NCBI GenBank assembly: GCA_027924585.1
Contig: BSBM01000486.1
Coordinates: 43,518,501 to 43,582,500, forward strand
Source of the DNA: Larix kaempferi
Taxonomy: Eukaryota > Streptophyta > Pinopsida > Pinales > Pinaceae
Length of the DNA: 64,000 bases
Reading direction: 5' to 3'
How positions within the stretch are numbered: the first letter of the stretch is position 1; each line of letters starts with the position of its first letter. The notes beneath the pieces were generated by a model. It was given only the letters and a program-made list of their open reading frames with translations. It was not told the origin of the DNA and did no database searches. Positions 55,861 to 64,000 of the stretch are shown here, one piece after another. The position numbers and the translations under genes were made by a program.

Positions 55861-58356
55861 TAATTTACCAGTTTAAGAGATTCTAAAAGTCTACTTCCCT
55901 TATATGTGTTGTGTTTCAATATACTGTAAGAGACCATGTCAGGACCACAATCATTGATTGCCCTGTTAAGTAAATGCTTGGACACTTCATGTTCTTTACC
56001 TTCCTTGCATAGACCACATAACAATATATTGTACAAAATAATATTTGGTGGACATCCATTCTCTAGCATTTTATCATATAGCTCAAGGGCTTTGCTTACA
56101 GTTCCTACCTTGCAATGCCCGTACATTATGGAACCATAAGTAAAAACATCAGGATACCAACCTTTTCCATGCATATCACTAAGTATCATTTCTGATGTTG
56201 ATATTTCGCCTGCCCTATAAAAAGCATGGATTAATATATTGTATGAAATTTGATCTGGAGTACATCCTTTCTTGGAAATCACTCTGAAAAGCTCGTATGC
56301 TTCCTGCAACTTTCCTTTTTTGCACAGGAAATCCAACAATATATTGTAGGTAACAACACTAGGAAGGAACCCTTGTTTTGGCATACAATTCAGCAATTCA
56401 AAGGTCTTCCAGAGCTTTCTGACCCTACAGTTATAGTATATCAAAGAAGTATAAGTCACTACATTGGGAGTACAGCCTTCAACATGCATTTTACCTAGAA
56501 GTTTTTTTATGGTTCTCAATTTATTGCTATCCTTGCATAGTGCAGAGATCATTATGTTATAAGAAACTATATTAGGAGTGCATCTTCTTTTTGACATCTC
56601 ATCAAAAAGTTGAAATGCTTACTGTAAGTTCTCTTCCTTGCACAAACCATTTAACAATGTATTGTCTGTAACCAAATTAGGGCGGTAACCCTTGCATTCA
56701 ATATTTGTCAGAAGTGCACAAGCTTCTTCTGACATATTTTTTTTGGCATAAACCACTAAAAAAATATTAAATGTAACAATATCAAGAACACAACCCTTTC
56801 TAAGCAAATCTTACAACAACTTGCGGGCCTCTGCAACTCGGCCTTCCTTACAGAGACCTCCTATTAGTGTAGTGTAAGTATATAGATCAGGAGAAAGGCC
56901 CTTTTTGGAAATAACATCCATTAATTGGCAGGCTTCTGAAAACATCCTAGCATTACAAAGAGCGTGAAGAATAATGTTGTAAGAGACCAAATACAGAGAA
57001 CAATTATGCTTAAACATCATAGCTAGAATGCTACTAGATGCCTCAATGTTTCCTTTCTTGCAGAGACCATTAATTGGAAGGCTTCTGAAAACATCCTACC
57101 ATTACAAAGAGCGTGAAGAATAATGTTGTAAGCGACCAAATACAAAGAACAATTATGCTTAACAATCATAGCTAGAACGCTACTAGCTGCCTCAATGTTT
57201 CTTTTCTTGCAGAGACCATTAATTAATGTAGTAAATGTTACAACATTAGGATTACAGCCCTCAGATGCCATATCATTTAAAACTGTAAACTTCCTCCCAC
57301 CTACATTCTTCACTAAAACCATGCACTAGAGTAGTGTAAGTGTACACATTTGGAGAACAACCATTTTCCTTCATAGAGAAAAATATCAATCTCAGTAGAA
57401 TTTCTGCCTGCCCTGCATAAACCTAGTATCAATGGTTTGTAACTAAGGACATTTGGAGAAAACCCCTTACCAAGCAATATCCTCAAGAGGTGGTAAGCCA
57501 CTTAAACTTTGTCCATTCTGCAGACACTCAATATAAGATTATTAACAGTTGGTACTCTAGGGACACAATTTATCTCCAACATGTCTTCAAAGATGTCTAA
57601 TGCAGCCTCCAGATTCTCTGCCTTTAACAAAGCATTCAAAAGTGCCTTGCGCATATACCAACAAGGATGAATCCCTTTCTGAGTAATTTCTTCCATAAAA
57701 TTCAAGGAACTGTCCAACTTTCCCAACGTGATGCATCCAGTTAAAAGTAATTTATAAGTCACAGCATTTGGGGATGCCCCGAAATGATGCATCTATTGAA
57801 GAATAGACTCGACGGTTTCAGAATTTGCATTACTGTATCTCAGATAAGAACTTAAAAGTTTATTATATGTGTGTGCAGAATGTTGACATCCAGAACATAG
57901 CATAAGTTTCAGATGCTTTGGACCTTCTTCCACTGTTCTAGCTAGTGCACACCCTGCGACTACTGTCCGAGAAGTTGTATCAGTAGGGTTGGTTCTAATT
58001 TGTTCCCCTTCCATTGTCCCCTGATTATGAGGCCATTCCTCACCCATTGAAGTTTCCTCTGAATGATATAGCTTGTTACCACAAATTATTGTTTTCTGAA
58101 TGGCATTCACCAACACTGGAGATATTGCAACAGTGGTTGACTTCGCCACTTCTTTTGATATAGCTCCTAACAGTGTATGCTTGGGAGTTCCAAATCTAAT
58201 AGTATTTTTGGAGTTGTTTTCATTTCGTTTGTAGGCCATAGCTTTTCTAATGACTGTCTGAAAATGGCTCCTCCCACTGCTATTCATCCTTGGCCTTGGC
58301 CTCCACCCATATCTAATGGGTCTACTACCTACACATATAATATGTGCATCATACAC
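55827..58356 (-). pseudogene. P-class pentatricopeptide repeat (PPR) gene, broken
   Basis: PPR proteins bind organellar RNA through arrays of 35-residue helical repeats. The frame starts at ATG 58356, or at 58287 (MNSSGRSHFQTVIRKAMAYK), which would give a basic targeting-like N-terminus. It runs through roughly 16-17 P-type motifs (GASPNAVTYKLLLTG, GCNPNVVTFTTLINGLCKK, GCTPDQISYNILIHAFYRAG). Stops fall at 57793, 57502, 56811 and 56616. A shift occurs near 57375, and an out-of-frame 149-bp tandem duplication spans 56918-57215. There is no DYW or E domain. Nuclear PPR messages are not known to be edited, so the stops are taken as real and the locus as a pseudogene. Confidence 0.9.
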
Positions 58357-59905
58357 AACTAGCCCAGAATGCCTATTGCAAGTATTTACTTCCTAAAAAC
58401 ATGCCTATTTCCAGTATTTACATCTAAATATAAAAAAATAAAAATAAAGGACCTATTAACAGCCATCCACTTAGGCCAATTCAGTCCATCTGACATGTGT
58501 TAAGTCGTTTTGATGACTGAGGGAAACCAACACCGAGAAGTGTTAAACCCTTTGATGAGGAAGGGAAACCAACTTCTAGAGTTCAAACACCTTCTCTCTC
58601 ACACAAGGGACTCTACACCTATCAAGGTTTACAATCAGCATCACCATTACTCTTACATATTATATACCGAAATAACCCCAAATAACCAATCATGCTTGCA
58701 GACTATATGTACTTCACATTTCCATTCTTTCAATATATCCATGATTAACAATGGTTCAGTTACTGACCTGGATGCCTTGACCCGCAGCACTGGTTGCAAT
58801 CCAACTTCTACCATCAATAAAAAGTTCCCCTTCACAGTAAAATATGTATTAGCCATTGCCTTAGTGACAAGATTTTAGTTGCACAGAGCTGGCCTGCAAA
58901 GGATTGCAACTCCGACAGAATGAAAATGTGCAGCATTCAACCAAATACAAATAGTCAAAAGCCCACGCTGTCAACACCAGATTGTTACCTCCCAATTTAA
59001 ACGCTCTATTTCATTGAAAGAAGGCTAAAAAGAATAGAAGAGAGATAGGACCTAAAATCTAAAATAATTCCTACATATTGTTACTTCTAGATCCCGAGCC
59101 ATTACATCAATGGTCTGTTCTAAACCATTTACCCTTGATTCTAAAGATCACATACCCTCTTGTGAGCTTTCTATAAAACTCTAGCAATAAAATAGAAACC
59201 CCAAAGTTATATATTACCTGTGAATTCAAAGACAAGAGAGTGAAAAAGGAATCAAGGTACACATTACTCAAACTACAACAGTGATAGTGCATTTCTATTT
59301 TGAAATAATTTCCAATTTAATGACATGCACTCATGTGGTTTTATGTCAGTTAAAAAAGTTATGATGTATATTCATTACTCATATTGCATAGGATACAACA
59401 TCATTTGGTTTTATGTCGGTTAAAAGAGTTATGATGTATATTCATTACTCATATTGCATAAGATACAACATCAGTTGCTATATAATAATTTAGTCGGCAT
59501 TGAAGGAAATTACAATAATAAAACATATGATCTAAAAGTATCATGGAAAATGGAAACAACCTGCAATCCATATGCCCTAGAAAAATAAAAAGTTGGTAGG
59601 AGAAATCGATACAAATTGAGGGCATCTTCATGCAGAAAATGTGCAGCATTCAAGCAAATCCAAATAGTCAAAAGCCCATGCTGTCAACACCAGATTGTGA
59701 CCTCCCAATTTAAATGGTCTATTTCATTGAAAGAAGGCTAAAAAGAACAGAAGAGAGATAGGACCTAAAGTCTAAAATAATTCGAACACTGCAACACGTA
59801 TTCAATGTTGTGAATTTCAGAAATAACTTTAAACATTTTTAGGAACCAACATCTATAAGAACTTCCAACTAAATTTTAAGGTAAAAATAGAGAAAATTGA
59901 GTCTA
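58357..59905. other. Spacer between PPR and eS10 with duplicated segments
   Basis: No gene recognised. It contains a direct duplication of about 155 bp (58921-59075 and 59635-59790) and a 70-bp tandem repeat (59338-59477). Confidence 0.6.
58921..59790. repeat. 155-bp direct repeat pair, 714 bp apart
   Basis: Segments 58921-59075 and 59635-59790 both start GAAAATGTGCAGCATTCAA and run to CTAAAATAATTC, with about 10 differences by eye. Between them lies a 70-bp tandem repeat (GGTTTTATGTC at 59338 and 59408). Confidence 0.88.
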
Positions 59906-60216
59906 TTACTCAACGATTGCACGAGCTGGTCCAGCACCATAGCTACCATCTCCATGACCAAACCCTGGCCTTCAACCAGAGCCCTGAAAATTTCAAATAC
60001 ACAAACTAAGAACAAAAATCAAGATACACCTAATAGAATCTTGAGTGAGATCTAAACAAAACTAACAACAATAATTTTACCCTAAACGAAGGTTGAAATT
60101 CTGCAGGTTCCCCAGCCTTATCACCAAATTCTCTAGAAGTTCCATGAGGAGGGCCTCCATGGTATCCTTCCTGGTCTCCAAAATGTGGTCTGTCTTCTCC
60201 TTCAAAGCCAGGCCCT
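59906..60216 (-). CDS. 40S ribosomal protein eS10-like, last two exons
   Basis: The penultimate exon 60081-60216 reads GPGFEGEDRPHFGDQEGYHG and EFGDKAGEPAEFQPSFR; the acceptor is CAG and the donor GTAAAA. The last exon 59906-59983 reads GSG, a TGA stop at 59972-59974, then RPGFGHGDGSYGAGPAR to TAA at 59906. This is the Gly/Arg/Asp-rich C-terminal tail of plant eS10, a small-subunit protein. The conserved globular N-terminus is not found up to 64000, so its exons lie farther right or are lost. The TGA replaces an expected Gly codon and would remove the final 22 residues. It could be a pseudogene or a shortened paralog. Confidence 0.75.
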
Positions 60217-60959
60217 CTGGCATGTACATGATAGTTAGAAAATATTATTACAATAAATTTCCTATTAAGGACTTTGTTGTGCACTGGTTCCCAGGGGCAA
60301 AATAGCCATATGAACCCAATAATGAGTGTATATTGGGGCAAATGCCATATTTTTTGACAGATCGAACCAGAAATGAGGGCGAATGACATGTTTTTTACCA
60401 ATCTAACTCGAAATGGAGGGCGAATGCTAGATTTTTAGCAAATTTCAGGGGGCGATTTCCAGATTTTGTGATATTTTTAGCAAATTTCGGGGGGCGATTT
60501 CCAGATTTTGGGAGAGAAGGTTGTTAGACGGGAAGGCTATTTTCTTTGAAAATATTATTTTGTTAATAAATAGTGGACGGTTTTTTTTTTTTCAATTTTT
60601 TTTTAATATACAAAATTCGCCCACCAAATTGTTGAAACCCCTCTAATTTTGCCCATGGGCTATAATATGCCCCTAAAATCATCTCTGAAGTAAATAAGAT
60701 AATTTGAGGATAAGCATATCCAATTGAGGTAATGGACCAATCATTTCCATATCCTACTTAGGAACCTTCAAATGATCCACCACACTATACTTTCTATTGG
60801 CCAAAATATGGATCTCTAGTTACCAAAAAAGATATGTATTTCCTGGTCCTTACATAGGAAAGGAGTGATGAGTATCTAGAACATCACGACTCCAGAAGAA
60901 AACATAGAAGAGGAGCATGGTGAAAGATGATGAAATATATAGGGAAATAAGACAATGCA
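60217..60959. other. Sequence upstream of the eS10 exons, putative intron
   Basis: Follows the splice acceptor upstream of the eS10 penultimate exon. It contains a 42-bp direct repeat (AGCAAATTTC at 60437 and 60479, each with GGGGGCGATTTCCAGATTTT) and the phrase GGGCGAATG repeated nearby. No coding exon seen. Confidence 0.5.
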
Positions 60960-61440
60960 TACCTCGGTATCCTTGAAGATGCTAAGTTTGAGGATATTTA
61001 TGAGGATTTCCATGAGAACCAGGATGAGGACCACTATGATGAGATCAATTCCTCAAGAAGGAATAGGACAAGTCGCCCTAATGTCAGAAATTGAACATGG
61101 CATTGACGAATAACATCATGAAATTCCTAAAATACACATTCCTTCCCACCAAAGAAGTAAGGCCATATCAAAAGGCTCTACCCTTAACTTTTTCTATGGG
61201 TTTTAATCTAGAGAAAGGGTTTGGAAAGGATGAAAGAGGAAATAAGGATCCCATTCAACTTGAAAGGAGACCTCCTAAATTGGGTCTAGGATTAGTTGAG
61301 GTAAAGCCACTAGTACAAGAAATACATTGGTTACTTAAGATAAGCCATCAAATGTTTCTTGAGGTATCTCATGATGAGCTTATTGCAACAAAACTTCATG
61401 ATCCCAAAGTTCCTCTAGGATGGGAGCAATAAAAACATCT
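60960..61440 (+). pseudogene. ORF relic with G-patch-like segment
   Basis: The open part is 61091-61432. The stretch SMGFNLEKGFGKDERGNKDP followed by PPKLGLGLVE fits the spacing of a G-patch (glycine-rich RNA-interaction motif), which occurs after the protease in some plant Ty3/Gypsy polyproteins. An acidic stretch upstream (about 60975-61080, EDIYEDFHENQDEDHYDEI) is in a different frame. Likely retroelement-derived; the family is not certain. Confidence 0.4.
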
Positions 61441-62575
61441 TGAGGAACCTGAGGTGGAGGTTATTCAGACATCTAAAGAAAAGGAGACACCCTGTGGTGG
61501 AGAGGCAAGAAATGATCCTATGAATACAAAGGCTAGTAAGTCAAACATGGCAGCATTAAACCTAGTTTATATCACTGGATGATCTTCGAATAAAGAATAA
61601 AATCACCAACCAGTAGAGGGGATATCAAAAGAACCTAAAGAAGTTGTACCTCATGTTGTAGAAAAATCACTACAAGAAGAAAAAGAAAAGGTCGATGATG
61701 TAGGATCCAAAATCATTGATGGGATGTTAGAGACTGGGAAAAGAAAAGATGATGACAACATTCAAAATGAGACCAAGGGAAGAAAAGGCTAAAGTAAATG
61801 AAGTTGCACCTGATTTGGAGGAATATAGAGATTAAGAAGACTCATAATGGATGATACATTCCCACATAATTTTCATCAGCAAGAAGAGCTCCAACATGAA
61901 GTAGGTGAAACTTTTGTTGATAATTTTCCATTAATTTTTTAGTCTGATAAGATTCTTTCTATTGTAATTATAGGAGGCATTATGAGTGCTTGTTATACCA
62001 TCCCTACTTCTAAAATGACAAAAAAACCACTTGTGAGTGAGGAGACTCACTCAATAGAAATCACAAATCCCCTAACAATTTTAGAGCAAGAACAACAAAG
62101 GAGGGAAAGACTCCCAAAATTTTTCCCAGTAACAGAGACTGTTGAATCACCACCTCAGTTTAGGGTCATACCAAGGTATGATCCTATGACAAACAAGTTC
62201 ATGATGACTACCATGGAACCCTTGGTATAAAAATCATATAAATTCCTGCATCCTAGTGAATGGAAGACCTTCTAGGTAACATTGGATACCACCAACTTGC
62301 CCCATGAAGATGACATTTTGATGGCTCAAGGGTCAAATAACATAGTATATAACAAGTATATCCATGATTCCTCTATATTAAAAATATACAAGAATCAATT
62401 TATAAATGCTAAGGTAAAGAGATTGGAAGATGAAAATTGCAGGCTACAGGATTCAGTTGTCAATTTGGGACATAATGTGAAAATCCTCACAGCAGATCTA
62501 AGAGATGATGTATACCTCACAAGAGTAATTATGATTAAGCAGGAAAATAGAAGAAGAGTGATCAATACAGTATAA
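61441..62575 (+). pseudogene. ORF relic continuing the G-patch region, start of coiled coil
   Basis: The frame stays coherent from about 61840 to 62575, with stops near 61942, 62228 and 62273. It includes ILEQEQQRRERLPKFFPVTE, RVIPRYDPMTNKFMM and a heptad-like end (NAKVKRLEDENCRLQDSVVN). The segment 61441-61800 is Lys/Glu-rich with stops. No enzyme domain is seen. It is probably part of the same element as its neighbours. Confidence 0.4.
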
Positions 62576-63208
62576 TGAGCAACAGAATAATATGGTACAG
62601 TAGAACTCAAATAGAAGCAATAATACTTCACACACACTAATTAATTAATCACAATATGGACAAATAAATAGTACAATGGTAGAGAGGATTCGAATGCCTA
62701 AGGTGGCAATTCAAATTATCCTCTCAGAGTGATCATAATATCAATAGAGTGTCATCGGAGCACAACTAGGTGTCCTCATGATCATCGGAGCACAACTGGA
62801 AGTCTTCATCATCATCAGTGGAGTCATCAATGCTCAAGTAACTGTCAACCATCAGTCAAACTAACTCTGGTAGGTGTAACTGAGTGTAACTAAGTGTAAC
62901 TGAGTGTAAACTGAAGACAACTGGATTGGTAGGTGAAGAAGGGCGAGTTGCTCCCTAAAATCAAGGAAGAAGGGCGCATTAAGCAACTGGAAGGCTAAAA
63001 CTGAATAGTGAGAAGCTCCTGGGGGCTGGCTAACTGAGGGCTAGGTGCTAGACTGATGACTGGGATGCATGCAAACCCTAGAATGCATGCAAACCCTAAA
63101 GGTGCATGCATGACTGAAAATGTAAATGATCAAAATACTGGTGGGACTAGGATGGAGTATAGGAATATCCTAACACATAAAACATAGGGATTTTATGAAT
63201 TTTTCAAT
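62576..63208. other. Spacer interrupting the coiled-coil frame
   Basis: About 630 bp of non-coding sequence with short internal repeats: CATCGGAGCACAACT twice, GAGTGTAACT-type units three times near 62873-62910, and ATGCATGCAAACCCTA twice near 63065-63100. It ends in a good acceptor-like TTTTTCAATTTCCCAG, but no donor gives an in-frame join, so it may be an insertion or a decayed intron. Confidence 0.4.
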
Positions 63209-64000
63209 TTCCCAGCTGACAAGGATATAAGGATCAAAGAATTAGAAGATTCACGGATAGCTCAAACAAGTCCATCCACTCAATAGATGGTTCTATAGAA
63301 CCAACAACTAAATGAAGAGTTGAAATTTTTGAAGAGAGAGAATGCATCTCTAATTGTTGGGAGAGATGTAAGAAAAGGAAGAATAAGAGAAATGGAACAG
63401 ACAAAGGTAAGTGCAAGAAATTTGATTTTCAAGTTGGATGAATCCAATGCCCAGATTGATTCTCTCAAGATAAAGTTAGATGAGGAAAAGGGAAGGAATG
63501 AGTTGTTACCACCTTCTAATCCACCCATTGGTCAATATGAACAAATATCAAATCTACAACATAGCTTGGAACAGAAAGAGAAAGAGCATTTTGAATGGAA
63601 AATCAAGGCATCTAAAAATTTGAGGAAAGCCACTGAGATGGAAGATATTGATGATAAAAGGAAAGAGGACTTTAAAACTCAAGGAGAAAATATGAGTAGA
63701 GTTGAATAGAAGATCTGCAAACTCAATAAGGCCACAGCTTCATTAAAAGGGAAAGCAAAGAATTGGAAAGCAAGACATCATGAAACATTAAATCAAGCTA
63801 AAATTGTTAAGAATTATCTATCTTTATCCAAACAATTCATTTGGACACAAGTGGTGAATGATTTGCCTAAGATAAGAGCACAAATCCATTTTTTCTTGGA
63901 ATTTTATTAGTTTTTAGGGAAGCTGAGGATTTTCAAGAATGAAGAATCCATACGAAACATGTATCATATATCCAAAATAGAAAAAAAATGTGGTGAACAA
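63209..64000 (+). pseudogene. Coiled-coil ORF relic, runs off the window
   Basis: The frame resumes with DKDIRIKELEDSRIAQ, then 63320-63709 is open: ELKFLKRENASLIVGRD, IDSLKIKLDEEKGRNELL, LQHSLEQKEKEHFEWKIKAS. It continues past a stop at 63707 in the same frame. Strong Leu/Lys/Glu heptads indicate a long coiled coil. The plan (long coiled coil without enzyme) resembles the extra ORF of TE1 at 14490-16040, although the sequences are not obviously similar. Identity unknown. Confidence 0.4.

Noticed and set aside
56616-57795. PPR stop codons as sites of RNA editing
   Set aside because: C-to-U editing acts on organellar transcripts, creates rather than removes most stops, and cannot fix the 149-bp frameshifting duplication.
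62570-63217. Canonical intron joining the two coiled-coil pieces
   Set aside because: The acceptor looks good, but the available GT donors (62558-62559, 62570-62571) both leave complete codons while the acceptor needs a one-base overhang, so no in-frame join exists.

Overview
This window is nuclear DNA of a large-genome seed plant. It is AT-rich and dominated by nested retrotransposon wreckage. Only three pieces of ordinary host genes are visible: the 5' part of a YSL metal-nicotianamine transporter, a broken PPR gene, and the last two exons of a ribosomal protein eS10-like gene. The retroelement families, very long intergenic stretches and a TE-filled intron suggest a gymnosperm, probably a conifer; that is an inference, not something the sequence proves.

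Layout, left to right. (1) About 745-18,633: an old L1-type LINE on the minus strand (ORF2 with endonuclease, RT, zf-RVT and RNase H; ORF1 with a zinc knuckle). It is split at the first codons of ORF2 by a 12.1-kb Ty3/Gypsy element (TE1, 4862-16949, paired 870-bp LTRs). (2) 18,944-19,167: a tRNA-derived SINE. (3) 19,958-21,261: the first three exons of a minus-strand YSL gene, with a 42-bp minisatellite just upstream. Its remaining exons are not in the window, so (1) and (2) probably lie in a giant intron. (4) 21.7-35 kb: AT-rich DNA with short tandem repeats, an RTE-like LINE with an (ATC)n tail, unknown ORF relics and a degenerate 96-bp array. (5) 35.7-38.75 kb: a higher-order minisatellite (61-bp monomer, 689-bp superunit). 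(6) 39,625-50,714: a second Ty3/Gypsy element (TE2, 386-bp LTRs, TSD AGAAG) that has lost RT and most of integrase. Nested inside it is a young non-autonomous element (TE3, 43,466-50,201, 2025-bp LTRs, TSD CACTC) whose only gene is a long Gag-like ORF. (7) 50.7-55 kb: repeats without recognised genes. (8) 55.8-58.4 kb: PPR pseudogene. (9) 59.9-60.2 kb: eS10 3' exons. (10) 61-64 kb: G-patch-like and coiled-coil ORF relics, probably another retroelement.

The clearest coherent unit is TE3. Its LTRs are equal in length, its primer site, polypurine tract and target duplication are all intact, and it has one reading frame of about 813 codons with a single stop. The frame encodes no protease, RT or integrase but carries a C-X2-C-X7-H-X-C knuckle of exactly the spacing in the Gag of its host TE2. 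Everything else is older: by-eye LTR divergence is about 1-1.5% for TE3, 5% for TE2 and 6-7% for TE1.

All repeat and LTR boundaries were read by eye. Family calls rest on motif recognition, not database searches.
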